Shown here one piece after another: positions 36,753 through 46,665 of a DNA stretch of 64,000 bases. A model generated the notes under the pieces. That model saw only the letters and a program-made list of their open reading frames with translations, ran no database searches and was not told where the DNA came from. Positions within the stretch are counted from its first letter, which is position 1, and each line of letters opens with the position of its first letter. The stretch is from Rariloculus sp963665575 (GTDB lineage: Bacteria > Pseudomonadota > Gammaproteobacteria > Steroidobacterales > Rariloculaceae). The stretch lies in assembly GCA_963665575.2 (NCBI GenBank), contig CAXXDW010000004.1, forward strand, positions 1 through 64,000. Reading direction: 5' to 3'. The translations under genes were made by a program, and so were the position numbers.

Positions 36753-37286
36753 ATGGAACAGCTACTCGTCATCTCCGCCGTTGGCGGTGAACCGACCAAG
36801 GTCATCAACGATGTCGCCCGCCTGATCCTCGACTGCGGCGGCAACATCAAGGAAAGCCGAATGGCGGCGCTGGGTTCGGAGTACGCGATCGTGTTGCTCG
36901 TGGGCGGGAACTGGCACACGATCGGCCGCCTGGAGCGCGATCTCGACAAGTTCGGCACAGGCAACGGCGTGACCATGCACGTCAGACGCACCGAGCCGCG
37001 CAGCATGGGCAAGGAACTCCTGCCGTTCGCGATCGATGTCGTCGGGCTCGATCAACCGGGCATCGTGCACAGCCTGAGCGAGTTCTTCACGAGCAGAAAG
37101 GTCGAAATCGGCGAGATTTCCACTCGCAGCTACGCAGCGGCGCACACTGGCGCACCGATGTTCTCGGTCCAGATGTTCATCAACATCCCGGGCGGCGTTC
37201 ACATCGCCGGGCTCAGGGAGGACTTCATGGTGTTCTGCGACCAGCTCAACGTCGATGCGATCATGGAGCCCGTCAAACACTCGTAG
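36753..37286 (+). CDS. gcvR: ACT-domain regulator, glycine cleavage repressor GcvR-like
   Basis: 177 aa with two ACT domains: MEQLLVISAVGGEPTKVIND (residues about 1-75) and LPFAIDVVGLDQPGIVHSLS (about 88-170). GcvR-type proteins antagonise GcvA in E. coli. The gcvR-bcp order next to divergent dapA is conserved. A TTG start nine codons upstream (36726) is possible. Confidence 0.85.
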   Translation: MEQLLVISAVGGEPTKVINDVARLILDCGGNIKESRMAALGSEYAIVLLVGGNWHTIGRLERDLDKFGTGNGVTMHVRRTEPRSMGKELLPFAIDVVGLDQPGIVHSLSEFFTSRKVEIGEISTRSYAAAHTGAPMFSVQMFINIPGGVHIAGLREDFMVFCDQLNVDAIMEPVKHS

Positions 37287-37303
37287 GGGCTGGGGAGACG
37301 CGC

Positions 37304-37777
37304 ATGTCGAGCGTGGTTGTCGGCGACAGGGTGCCGCCATTCGAGGCAGACGCGACGGGCGGCAAGAGGATCTCGAGCGAGCAACTCTACGGGCAGCCGT
37401 TCGTTCTTTACTTTTACCCGCGCGACAATACGCCCGGATGCACGGTGCAGAGCAAGGCCTTCCGGGACCGGTATGCGGAATTCGAGAGCCGCGGCGTCAC
37501 AGTGCTCGGCGTGTCGCGCGACAGCCTGGCGTCGCATGAAAAATTCAGGTCCAGATACGACTTCCCCTTCGACCTGCTCGCCGACAGCGACGAGACGCTT
37601 TGCGGGCTCTTCGACGTGATCAGACCGAAGACCATGTACGGGAGGCTGCTACGCGGAATCGAGCGAAGCACGTTCCTGTTCGACTCGAATGGGGTATTGT
37701 TAAGGGAATGGCGCAAGGTCAGGGTCAGGGGTCATGTCGTTGAGGTGCTTGAAGCCGTCAAGGCGATCGAAGGCTGA
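37304..37777 (+). CDS. bcp: Peroxiredoxin of the Bcp/PrxQ type
   Basis: 157-aa thiol peroxidase. Peroxidatic Cys46 in YPRDNTPGCTVQSKAF. The residue five positions later, where most Bcp proteins carry the resolving Cys, is Lys51, and there is no other Cys near it, so this looks like a one-Cys-type variant needing an external thiol. Lies 17 bases after gcvR. Confidence 0.92.
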   Translation: MSSVVVGDRVPPFEADATGGKRISSEQLYGQPFVLYFYPRDNTPGCTVQSKAFRDRYAEFESRGVTVLGVSRDSLASHEKFRSRYDFPFDLLADSDETLCGLFDVIRPKTMYGRLLRGIERSTFLFDSNGVLLREWRKVRVRGHVVEVLEAVKAIEG

Positions 37778-37882
37778 CAGTGCCGGCTCACGTTTGCCGC
37801 GATCGGGAACCGGTCGGCTTTTGACCATGTACCCTGAGGCCCGCACAGGAACGGAGCACGCTCGTACGAGTCCAACCATGCG

Positions 37883-39367
37883 ATGAAAAGCTGTTCGAAA
37901 ATCGTACTCGGCCTTTGTGCGCTGCTGAGCTGGCACACCGCCGGCTTCGCACAGACCACCCGCGAACTGCCTGATTTCGGGAGCCCCGCGGACACGATCC
38001 TGAACCGCAGCCGGGAGGCCCAACTCGGCCGCAGCGTCATGCTGCAACTCAGAAACGCCGGCGTCATCGTCGAGGACCCCCAGCTCACCGAGTACATAAG
38101 AATCCTCGGGTCGCGGCTGGCGAGTCAGGCCAACAACGGCGACTTCACCTTCAATTTCTTCATCATCGACGACGACCAGATCAACGCGTTCGCGATGCCC
38201 GGAGGGCATATCGGCGTGCACACGGGGCTGATTCTGGCGAGCGAGAACGAGAGCGAACTCGCCGGTGTGCTCGCTCACGAGGTGTCTCACGTCACGCAAC
38301 GCCACATCGCCCGCGCGCTCTATGACAACCAGCGCATGAGTATCGTGTCGATGGCGACCATGCTTGCCGCGATCCTGATCGGCGCCGCCGCCGACTCGAC
38401 CGAGGCCGCCCAGGGGCTGTTGATGGGCTCGCAAGCCGCACAGTTGCAGCGGCAGATCAATTTCACGAGATCGAACGAACACGAAGCGGACCGCATCGGC
38501 ATGGGCGTGCTGGCTGCCGCGGGCTTCGATCCCAACGGCATGGCGACTTTCTTCGAGAAGCTGCAGATCCGCTATGGCCTGGCACGCGCGAACGTGCCCC
38601 AGATGCTGCAGACTCACCCCGTGACCGGCGCCCGGATTGCCGAGGCGCGGGCTCGGGTACGCCAGCTTCCGAAACAGGAGTACGAGGACAGCCTCGGCTA
38701 CACCCTCGCCAAGGCGCGGGTCGTCGTGCTCGGCGCCACCACTCCGGAACGCGCGCTTGCCGATATCGACCGGATGGACGACTCTCCCGCCAAGCGCTAC
38801 GGGCGGGCGCTCGCAATGTCGCGCATGACGCTGAACGACAATGCAGAACGCGAGTTCCGCTCGCTCGTCGAAGACTTCCCGACGGTCATCGCCTATCGCA
38901 TCGGCCACGCCGAGGCGCTGATGGCAAGCGGCTACCCGATCCTTGCGATGGAAGTGTACGGCGAGGCTTCAGAACTGTTCCCGCGTAACGTACCGCTCAC
39001 GATCAGCTACGCCGAAGCGCTGATCGAGATCGGCAACCCCGCTGAAGCCCACCATCTGCTGCTCGATCTGCTCAACAACGTGCCGCCGACGCCTGCGCAG
39101 ATCCAGCTCATCGCGAGAGCCGCGAACGCCGAAGGCGACGTCGGCAACGCGCAGTACTACATGGGCGAATACTGGATCTCCGTGGGGAACCTCCCGCTGG
39201 CTATCGAACAGGTCCGGATGGCGCTCGAAGCCCCGGGGGTCAACAGGATCGACAAGGCGCGATTCGAAGCCAAGCTCGAACTGTGGCGTTCGTACCTGCC
39301 CGAGCAGGAGCGCCGCCGCCGGCCGCGGCGCGGCGACGATTCGGCCGACGGCCCGTCCCGGGGCTAG
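37883..39367 (+). CDS. bepA: Beta-barrel assembly-enhancing protease BepA (YfgC), M48 family
   Basis: Periplasmic zinc protease/chaperone for outer-membrane proteins, 494 aa. Leader to about residue 24 (AGFAQ). M48 domain with HEVSH at 132-136 and the third ligand region NEHEADRIG. The C-terminal TPR region (about 300-470: AMSRMTLNDNAEREFRSLVE, VIAYRIGHAEALMASGYPIL) matches BepA domain order. The last 20 residues are Arg-rich. Confidence 0.94.
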   Translation: MKSCSKIVLGLCALLSWHTAGFAQTTRELPDFGSPADTILNRSREAQLGRSVMLQLRNAGVIVEDPQLTEYIRILGSRLASQANNGDFTFNFFIIDDDQINAFAMPGGHIGVHTGLILASENESELAGVLAHEVSHVTQRHIARALYDNQRMSIVSMATMLAAILIGAAADSTEAAQGLLMGSQAAQLQRQINFTRSNEHEADRIGMGVLAAAGFDPNGMATFFEKLQIRYGLARANVPQMLQTHPVTGARIAEARARVRQLPKQEYEDSLGYTLAKARVVVLGATTPERALADIDRMDDSPAKRYGRALAMSRMTLNDNAEREFRSLVEDFPTVIAYRIGHAEALMASGYPILAMEVYGEASELFPRNVPLTISYAEALIEIGNPAEAHHLLLDLLNNVPPTPAQIQLIARAANAEGDVGNAQYYMGEYWISVGNLPLAIEQVRMALEAPGVNRIDKARFEAKLELWRSYLPEQERRRRPRRGDDSADGPSRG

Positions 39368-39406
39368 TCGCCCAAAGGCGCAGGCTCCCGGGCTTGGCCG
39401 TCGACC

Positions 39407-40429
39407 TCAGGTGGCCACGGATTCCATCGATGCTTCGTAGCGGCCCGTGCGGGCGAGCCCATTGAGTCGGGCGCGCACGGCGAACGCGGACTGGCCGGCC
39501 GAATAGTTTTCCGACCTTCCAGCCCAGGCACCGAGGGCTGCCGCCTGTAGCGCGCGGCCGTACGAGAATGACAGCGCCCACGGATGCGGCCCGAGCTTGT
39601 TCATCGCGTTCAGGTGCGCCGTCGCATCGACATCGCTTTGCCCGCCGGACAGGAACGCGATACCCGGCACATCATCCGGGACGTTCGCGATCAGGCACTC
39701 GACCGTGGCTTCGGCAACCTCCTCGACGGAGGCCTGCCGATCGCATTTCATGCCGGAAATCACCATGTTGGGCTTGAGGACGATGCCATCGAGCGCAACC
39801 CGATGCTCAACGAGTTCGGCAAACGTCCGCTCCAGCGTTCGGTGGGTGACCGCCGCACAGCGCTCGAGGTCGTGCGCGCCATCCATGAGCACCTCGGGCT
39901 CCACGATCGGTACGATCCCGGCCTCCTGGCACAATGCCGCATAGCGCGCGAGCGCGTGGGCGTTCGCACCGATGCAGTAGTCGCTCGGAATGTCCGCGTC
40001 GATGTCGATGACTGCGCGCCACTTGGCGAACCGGGCGCCGAGTTCGCGGTACTCCTCGAGTCTCTCGCGCAAGCCGTCGAGTCCCTCCGTGACCTTCTCG
40101 CGTGGAAATCCGGCCAGCGCCTTCGCACCCTTGTCCACCTTGATCCCCGGAATCATGCCGCGTTCGTTCAGAAAAACCGGAAACGGCGTCCCGTCGGAGG
40201 TGCTTTGCCGCAGCGTCTCGTCGAACAGGATCACGCCACCAATGTGGTCGGCCGCGCCCGGTGTCGTGAACAGCATCTCGCGATAGCCGCGACGACTTTC
40301 CTCGGTCGATTCCGCCGCGATGGTATCGAACCGCTTCCCGATCGTCGGCGTACTTTCGTCCGCTGCAAGGATGCCCTTGCCCGGCGCAACCATTGCCCGA
40401 GCCACGGCATTCAGTTCGGTACCACTCAT
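39407..40429 (-). CDS. Class I fructose-bisphosphate aldolase
   Basis: 340-aa Schiff-base aldolase of eukaryotic/plastid type. N-terminus ARAMVAPGKGILAADESTPTIGKRF is the family signature; the Schiff-base Lys lies in GIVLKPNMVISG. FLSGGQSDVDATAHLNAMN and WALSFSYGRALQ bind phosphate. Acts in glycolysis/gluconeogenesis, fitting ppsA in the same window. Start at 40429 with GGAGG eight bases upstream. Monocistronic, divergent from the SUF operon. Confidence 0.95.
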   Translation of the reverse strand: MSGTELNAVARAMVAPGKGILAADESTPTIGKRFDTIAAESTEESRRGYREMLFTTPGAADHIGGVILFDETLRQSTSDGTPFPVFLNERGMIPGIKVDKGAKALAGFPREKVTEGLDGLRERLEEYRELGARFAKWRAVIDIDADIPSDYCIGANAHALARYAALCQEAGIVPIVEPEVLMDGAHDLERCAAVTHRTLERTFAELVEHRVALDGIVLKPNMVISGMKCDRQASVEEVAEATVECLIANVPDDVPGIAFLSGGQSDVDATAHLNAMNKLGPHPWALSFSYGRALQAAALGAWAGRSENYSAGQSAFAVRARLNGLARTGRYEASMESVAT

Positions 40430-40637
40430 GAAGACCTCCGCTGGCGTAGTCGTTGGATAACGTCGCACGGGGAGTCCCGTGCATTCGGGCGACAAGGATA
40501 GCCAGTTTTTGCCGCGCGGGCGATACCGGCGAACGCCTGCCGTACACGAAGTAGTGGTGCTGCTCCGGGGTCCGCTCGCCACGTCGACCGGACTGCTCCG
40601 GTTCCCTCGACCCTTCGCTGTCCCGCGGCTGCCTGCT

Positions 40638-40677
40638 TTGCAGCCCGCAGCTAAAGGGTACTAAAATAGTCCTCTAT
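40638..40677 (+). promoter_or_regulatory. SUF operon promoter with IscR/SufR-like operator
   Basis: TTGCAG (40638) and TAAAAT (40662) are 18 bases apart. Overlapping the -10 is GTACTAAAATAGTCCTCTAT (40658-40677). Its right half resembles the IscR type 1 motif YAGTCRRSTAT, and the ACT-AAAAT-AGT core is symmetric. The left half is weak. Position over the -10 just before the Rrf2-family gene suggests autoregulation. Confidence 0.5.
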
Positions 40678-40698
40678 CCTGACTCAGGCGACTCGACC

Positions 40699-41157
40699 AT
40701 GCTGAAGATGAGCAAACTGACGGACTACGGCACGCTGGTACTTGCCCAGTTGGCGTCGGAAGCGGAGGACTTGCGCTCCGCCGGGCAACTCGCGGACGCC
40801 ACCCATATCGCCCGGCCGACGGTAAGCAAGCTGCTGAAGTCGCTGAGCCGCGCGGGGCTCGTGGTATCGGAGCGCGGTGCGCGCGGCGGCTATGCCCTGG
40901 CGCGCTCGCCCGACAAGATCAGCGCCGCTCAGATCATCGACGCGCTCGAAGGCCCCGTCGCGATCACCGAGTGCTGCACGGTGCACAGCGCCTGCGAACT
41001 CGAACAGTACTGCCGCGTCGGCCGCGCCTGGCAGCGGATCAACCGCAGCATTCGCAGATCGCTGCAGCAAGTCAGTCTCGCCGACCTGCAGCTCGATTCC
41101 GAGCCACTCCCGGGCCTCGACTTCAAGCGCGACCTCACGGTTTCGACCGTCCAGTAG
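40699..41157 (+). CDS. Rrf2-family SUF system Fe-S regulator
   Basis: 152-aa winged-helix regulator of the type heading gammaproteobacterial suf operons. DNA-binding domain LTDYGTLVLAQLA ... ATHIARPTVSKLLKSLSRAG with wing RGARGGYALAR. The cluster-binding cysteines are in ECCTVHSACELEQYC (three spaced as in IscR plus one extra adjacent Cys). Expected to sense Fe-S status with a [2Fe-2S] cluster and repress the operon. 20 bases before sufB. Confidence 0.93.
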   Translation: MLKMSKLTDYGTLVLAQLASEAEDLRSAGQLADATHIARPTVSKLLKSLSRAGLVVSERGARGGYALARSPDKISAAQIIDALEGPVAITECCTVHSACELEQYCRVGRAWQRINRSIRRSLQQVSLADLQLDSEPLPGLDFKRDLTVSTVQ

Positions 41158-41177
41158 CACCGAAAGCGGAAACGGCA

Positions 41178-42626
<1,449 letters not shown>

Positions 42627-42652
42627 CACTTGTTTACACAGGGAAGTACGCC

Positions 42653-43408
42653 ATGTTGACGATCGAAAACCTCCATGTCGCCGTCGAGGAGCGCGAGATC
42701 CTCAAGGGCCTCGACCTCAGCGTCAATGCCGGAGAAGTTCACGCGATCATGGGCCCGAACGGCTCGGGCAAGAGCACGCTGGCCCAGGTGCTTGCGGGCA
42801 AGGACAACTACTCCGTTACGCAGGGACGTATCCGGTACCGCGGCGAGGACCTTCTGGACATGGAACCCGAGGAACGTGCCCGCCGCGGCGTGTTTCTCGC
42901 ATTCCAGTATCCGATCGAAATCCCCGGCGTGAACAACGCCTATCTGCTCAAGGCCGCGCTCAATGCCAGGCGCGAGGCTGACGGCGAACCGCAGGTCGAC
43001 GCCTTCGAGTTCATGCGCCTGATCAGGAGCCGGATGGAACTCATGAACATCTCGAAGGAGTTCCTCAATCGCAGCGTGAATGAGGGATTCTCCGGCGGCG
43101 AGAAGAAACGCAACGAGATCCTGCAGATGCTCGTGCTCGAACCGAGCCTGGCGGTGCTCGACGAGACCGATTCCGGCCTCGATGTCGATGCGCTCAAAAT
43201 CGTCGCGGCGGGCGTAAACAGCCTGCGCAGCGAGGATCGCGCGATGGTGCTCGTGACGCACTACGAGCGCCTGCTCGAACTCATCGTACCGGACCATGTC
43301 CATGTGCTGTCCGACGGCAAAATCGTCAAATCGGGCGACCGCGAACTCGCACGTGAACTGGACGCACGCGGCTACGACTGGGTCCAGCAGGAGGCGGCCA
43401 GCGCGTGA
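42653..43408 (+). CDS. sufC: Fe-S cluster assembly ATPase SufC
   Basis: 251-aa ABC ATPase driving SufBCD. Walker A GPNGSGKST (34-42), signature GFSGGEKKRNEI, Walker B LAVLDETDSGLD, and a late H-loop (VLVTHYERLLE). GGGAAG precedes the ATG. Its TGA overlaps the GTG of sufD (GTGA, 43405-43408). Confidence 0.97.
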   Translation: MLTIENLHVAVEEREILKGLDLSVNAGEVHAIMGPNGSGKSTLAQVLAGKDNYSVTQGRIRYRGEDLLDMEPEERARRGVFLAFQYPIEIPGVNNAYLLKAALNARREADGEPQVDAFEFMRLIRSRMELMNISKEFLNRSVNEGFSGGEKKRNEILQMLVLEPSLAVLDETDSGLDVDALKIVAAGVNSLRSEDRAMVLVTHYERLLELIVPDHVHVLSDGKIVKSGDRELARELDARGYDWVQQEAASA

Positions 43409-44715
43409 ACACCGAAGCGCTAAACCGGCAATTCGCGGCAGAACTCGATCGCGTGTCGGGTTCAGCCGACGCGGCAGCGCGCCGAGCCGCCGCGTTCGAA
43501 GCGTTCTCGGCCACGGGTTTTCCGACCCGCAGGGACGAGCAATGGCGCTACACGGATCTGAAGCCGATCTCGACCGCCGAACTCGATTTCGCGCCGGCCT
43601 CGCCCTCCACGGAACTCGTCTCTCGCGTGTCGGAATCGCTCGAGCAATCCGGATTCGATACGCAGGCATCCCGGCTCGTCTTCGTCGACGGCAGCTACTG
43701 CGAAGCGTTGTCGCGAACCACGGACGCTGCCGGGATCCGCATCGCGAGTCTAGCGTCGTGCAGCGAGGCCGACCTGCCTGTGCACGCTCACGAGCCGCTC
43801 GACGGTCACCCGCTCGCGACGCTCAATACTGCGTTCGCACGCGAAGGTGCGCTGATCGCAGCCGAGGCTGGCGCTCGTACGACCGCACCGATCGAACTGA
43901 TTTTCGTCGCAAGCGGGCAATCCGGGGTCGCCACCCAGCCGCGCATCCTCATCGATCTCGGGCAAGGCGCCGACGTTACCCTGATACAGCATCTCCTCGA
44001 CCTCGAACCTGCCAGGGGCTGGTTCAACGCCGTCACGCAAATCGTCCAGGCACCGGGTTCGCAACTCACGCTCTACCGCCTGCAGGATCACGCCGAGCAT
44101 CAGTTTCATACGGCACTGACGCGCGCCGAGCTTGCCGAGGACGCGAAGCTCATCTGCGGCTACTTCGATCTTGGCGGACGTCTCGTGCGTAACGACTTCG
44201 ACATCAGGCTCAGCGGTGCGGGCGCCGACGCGGACCTGTACGGTCTCTTTCTGGCGTCGTCCGGACAACACACGGACAACCACATCCGCATGGATCACAT
44301 CGCGCCGAGAACCCGAAGCGCCGAAGCGTTCCGCGGCATCATCGGCGATCGCGGCCACGGCGTTTTCAACGGCAAGGTCGTCGTGCACCGCGACGCGCAG
44401 CACATCGATGCCCGCCAGAGCAGCGACAACCTGCTGCTTGCCGACAATGCCGAGATCGACACGAAGCCCGAACTGGAGATCTACGCCGACGACGTCAAGT
44501 GCAGCCACGGCGCGACCATCGGCGAACTCGACGACGAACAGTTGTTCTACCTGCGTGCACGCGGCCTCGCCGACGACGAAGCCCGGAACCTGCTGACTTT
44601 CGCGTTCGCAAACACGGTTCTCGAACGTATCGCTCTGCCGGAACTGCGTGAGCGCATCGCCGAGCGCGTCGCCGCCCGCCTGCCGAACAATGAAAGCGCG
44701 GACAGGATGCGATGA
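43405..44715 (+). CDS. sufD: Fe-S cluster assembly protein SufD
   Basis: 436-aa SufB paralogue. N-terminal helical domain with GFPTRRDEQWRYTDLKPIS; beta-helix core; C-terminal SDNLLLADNAEIDTKPELEIYADDVKCSHGATIGELDDEQ, with the His (SHGAT) proposed as a cluster ligand at the SufB interface. GTG start coupled to sufC. Its TGA overlaps the ATG of a 35-codon mini-ORF rather than that of sufS. Confidence 0.96.
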   Translation: MNTEALNRQFAAELDRVSGSADAAARRAAAFEAFSATGFPTRRDEQWRYTDLKPISTAELDFAPASPSTELVSRVSESLEQSGFDTQASRLVFVDGSYCEALSRTTDAAGIRIASLASCSEADLPVHAHEPLDGHPLATLNTAFAREGALIAAEAGARTTAPIELIFVASGQSGVATQPRILIDLGQGADVTLIQHLLDLEPARGWFNAVTQIVQAPGSQLTLYRLQDHAEHQFHTALTRAELAEDAKLICGYFDLGGRLVRNDFDIRLSGAGADADLYGLFLASSGQHTDNHIRMDHIAPRTRSAEAFRGIIGDRGHGVFNGKVVVHRDAQHIDARQSSDNLLLADNAEIDTKPELEIYADDVKCSHGATIGELDDEQLFYLRARGLADDEARNLLTFAFANTVLERIALPELRERIAERVAARLPNNESADRMR

Positions 44716-44819
44716 AGAGCATGGCACAGGTCGGAGCGCGTACCGTGCCGATCGCCAGCGTTCCCGCACGCCTGGCAGGTCGCCTGCCAGGCGCGGAAGC
44801 CATGGGCGAGTTGTCATGA
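44712..44819 (+). CDS. 35-codon mini-ORF bridging sufD and sufS
   Basis: Opens on the ATGA of the sufD stop and closes on the ATGA of the sufS start, so it exactly fills the gap. The peptide begins MKSMAQVGARTVPIAS and has no recognised homology. It contains a perfect hairpin (44770-44792). It could be a translational coupler that carries terminating ribosomes to sufS; a stable peptide is less likely. Confidence 0.4.
   Translation: MKSMAQVGARTVPIASVPARLAGRLPGAEAMGELS
44770..44792 (+). promoter_or_regulatory. Perfect 10-bp hairpin between sufD and sufS
   Basis: GCCTGGCAGG and CCTGCCAGGC flank a TCG loop. There is no U-run afterwards, so it is not a classical terminator. It lies inside the bridging mini-ORF, 23 bases before the sufS ATG, and could stabilise or process the mRNA or modulate sufS translation. 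Confidence 0.55.
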
Positions 44820-46072
44820 GCGCCGTGGCCACCAAACGCCCGGACCTGGCGCCGATCACCGACATCGCTTCGCTGCGCGGCGACTTTCCGGCCCTGCAGC
44901 AGCATATCCACGGCCAGCCGCTCACGTATCTCGACAGTGCAGCGTCCTCGCAATGCCCGCAGGCCGTGCTCGATGCCGTCGTCAGGCAACAGAGTCGCGA
45001 CCACGCGAACGTGCACCGCGGCGTGCATCAACTCAGCGAGCGCTCAACGCTGGCCTTTGAATCGGCCCGCGAACGCGTTTGCGACTACATCAACGCTGCG
45101 AGCGAGCGTGAGATCATCTTCACGCGCGGTACGACCGAGTCGATCAACCTTGTCGCCGAGAGTCTCGGCGGGAGCGTCCTGTCGGCCGGCGACGAAGTGC
45201 TCATCACCTGGATGGAGCACCACTCCAATATCGTGCCCTGGCAGATGATCTGCGAGCGGACCGGTGCGCGGCTCGTCCCGGCCCCGATCACTGACGCCGG
45301 CGAGATCGACCTCGAAGCTTTCGACCGCCTGCTTACGGAACGGACCAGGATCGTCGCCTTCGTGCACATCTCAAATGCGCTCGGCACGATAAACCCGGCA
45401 CGCTCACTCATAGCGAAAGCCCACGCGGCAGGCGCTGTCGTCGTCGTCGACGGCGCTCAGGCGATGCCGCACAAGCGGGTCGACGTGCGCGCGCTCGACT
45501 GCGATTTCTACGCGTTTTCGGGCCACAAGATGTTCGGCCCGACGGGCATCGGTGTGCTCTACGGCAAGGAGACCCTGCTCGAGGAGATGCCGCCCTGGCA
45601 GGGCGGCGGCGAGATGATCCAGACGGTCAGCTTCGACGGGACGACCTACAACGCCCTGCCCGGCAAGTTCGAGGCGGGCACTCCGAACATCACGGGCGCG
45701 GTCGGGCTCGGTGCCGCGGTCGATTACTTGGCGCGAATCGACTTCGCCGCGCTCGAAGCGCACGAAGCCGCGCTGCTCGGGCATGCGACCGAGCGGCTTG
45801 CCGAAATCGACGGCGCGCGAATCATCGGCGCGGCCGCCGACAAGGCAAGCGTGCTCTCGTTCGTGATCGACGGCATACACGCCCACGACGTCGGCACGAT
45901 CGTCGACGCTGCCGGCGTCGCGGTGCGAACCGGCCACCATTGCGCCATGCCGGTAATGGACCGCTTCGGCGTGGCAGCGACGGCCAGGGCTTCGTTCGCG
46001 CTCTACAACAACGACGACGACATCGACCGACTGATTCTTGGGCTCAGGCAGGCGGTGGAGCTCTTCCGATGA
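44816..46072 (+). CDS. sufS: Cysteine desulfurase SufS
   Basis: 418-aa PLP enzyme supplying sulfur for SUF. Begins MSAVATKRPDLAP, with DFPALQQHIHGQPLTYLDSA as family N-terminus. PLP Lys238 in FSGHKMFGPTGIG; catalytic Cys376 in RTGHHCAMPVM. Group II desulfurase, partner here of SufU rather than SufE. Its TGA overlaps the ATG of a 25-codon mini-ORF. Confidence 0.97.
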   Translation: MSAVATKRPDLAPITDIASLRGDFPALQQHIHGQPLTYLDSAASSQCPQAVLDAVVRQQSRDHANVHRGVHQLSERSTLAFESARERVCDYINAASEREIIFTRGTTESINLVAESLGGSVLSAGDEVLITWMEHHSNIVPWQMICERTGARLVPAPITDAGEIDLEAFDRLLTERTRIVAFVHISNALGTINPARSLIAKAHAAGAVVVVDGAQAMPHKRVDVRALDCDFYAFSGHKMFGPTGIGVLYGKETLLEEMPPWQGGGEMIQTVSFDGTTYNALPGKFEAGTPNITGAVGLGAAVDYLARIDFAALEAHEAALLGHATERLAEIDGARIIGAAADKASVLSFVIDGIHAHDVGTIVDAAGVAVRTGHHCAMPVMDRFGVAATARASFALYNNDDDIDRLILGLRQAVELFR

Positions 46073-46077
46073 ACGCG
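46055..46077 (+). repeat. Junction repeat A (end of sufS), copy 1 of 2
   Basis: Segment beginning GTGGAGCTC and ending with the ATGA stop/start and AACGCG. It matches 19 of 23 positions with the segment at 46129-46151, 74 bases downstream. It contains SD-like GGAG, the stop of one frame and the start of the next. Confidence 0.75.
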
Positions 46078-46146
46078 ATACACGGCGCACAAGCCAATGC
46101 CCGGGCGCAATGGGGAACCGCACGGGCCGTGGAGCTCATCGTATGA
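46069..46146 (+). CDS. 25-codon mini-ORF bridging sufS and sufU
   Basis: Starts on the ATGA of the sufS stop and ends on the ATGA of the sufU start. The peptide begins MNAIHGAQ and ends RAVELIV; sufS ends QAVELFR, and the starts MNAIHG and MNELQE are encoded by similar bases. This looks like a tandem duplication of the sufS/sufU junction, 74 bases apart. Probably a coupling device or duplication scar; no known peptide family. Confidence 0.4.
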   Translation: MNAIHGAQANARAQWGTARAVELIV

Positions 46147-46151
46147 ACGAG
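46129..46151 (+). repeat. Junction repeat A (start of sufU), copy 2 of 2
   Basis: Second copy of the GTGGAGCTC ... ATGAACG module, here carrying the mini-ORF stop and the sufU start. 19/23 identical to 46055-46077. Confidence 0.75.
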
Positions 46152-46589
46152 CTTCAGGAACTTTACCGGGAAGTCATCCTCGACCATAACCGGCAACCCA
46201 GGAACTTCGGAGAAATTGACAATGCCGACCGGGTCATCGATGGCGTCAATCCCCTGTGCGGCGACCGGATGACGCTCTACGTCAAGCTCGACGGGACCAC
46301 CGTGCAGGATGTGAGTTTCCGGGGCACGGGCTGCGCGATCTCCGTGGCGTCGTCGTCGCTGATGACCGAAAGGATCAAGGGCGCCTCGATCGACGAGACG
46401 ATGAATCTGTTCGAGATGGTGCACGACATGCTCACGAGCGATGCGAACGAACCACCGGACGAGCTCGAGAAGCTTGTGGCGCTTGCGGGCGTGCGTGAGT
46501 ACCCAAGCCGCGTCAAGTGCGCGAGTCTGGCCTGGCATGCGCTCAGAGCCGCCCTGAAGGGCGCGGAACGCGAGGTTTCGACGGAGTAG
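46143..46589 (+). CDS. sufU: SUF system scaffold / sulfur-transfer protein SufU
   Basis: 148-aa IscU-like protein that takes sulfur from SufS. Ligands Cys39 and Asp41 (NPLCGDRM), Cys64 (GTGCAISVASSSLM) and Cys126 (RVKCASLAW); the insertion between the second and third Cys typical of SufU is present. Ends EREVSTE, encoded by bases that also form the first GGAGTAG junction module. Confidence 0.95.
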   Translation: MNELQELYREVILDHNRQPRNFGEIDNADRVIDGVNPLCGDRMTLYVKLDGTTVQDVSFRGTGCAISVASSSLMTERIKGASIDETMNLFEMVHDMLTSDANEPPDELEKLVALAGVREYPSRVKCASLAWHALRAALKGAEREVSTE

Positions 46590-46594
46590 CGATG
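46575..46594 (+). repeat. Junction repeat B, copy 1 of 3
   Basis: GTTTCGACGGAGTAGCGATG: the GGAG ribosome site runs into the TAG of sufU and is followed by CG-ATG. 19/20 identical to the copy 71 bases downstream. Confidence 0.85.
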
Positions 46595-46660
46595 CACCAC
46601 CGCACGTATGTCGCAGCGCGCAAAGGCGAAACCCGCGGCCGGTACGTTTCAACGGAGTAG
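46592..46660 (+). CDS. 22-codon mini-ORF 3 between sufU and sufT
   Basis: Begins MHHRTYVAARK and ends VSTE, repeating the sufU C-terminus VSTE. Start two bases after the sufU TAG; its own TAG lies two bases before the next ATG. No homology recognised. Likely a duplication product of the junction. Confidence 0.35.
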   Translation: MHHRTYVAARKGETRGRYVSTE

Positions 46661-46665
46661 CGATG
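46646..46665 (+). repeat. Junction repeat B, copy 2 of 3
   Basis: GTTTCAACGGAGTAGCGATG, carrying the stop of mini-ORF 3 and the start of mini-ORF 4. Differs from copy 1 by one base. Confidence 0.85.

Noticed and set aside
44770..44792. Rho-independent terminator between sufD and sufS
   Set aside because: The perfect hairpin has no following U-run and lies inside a frame that links the two genes, so attenuation or processing is more likely than termination.
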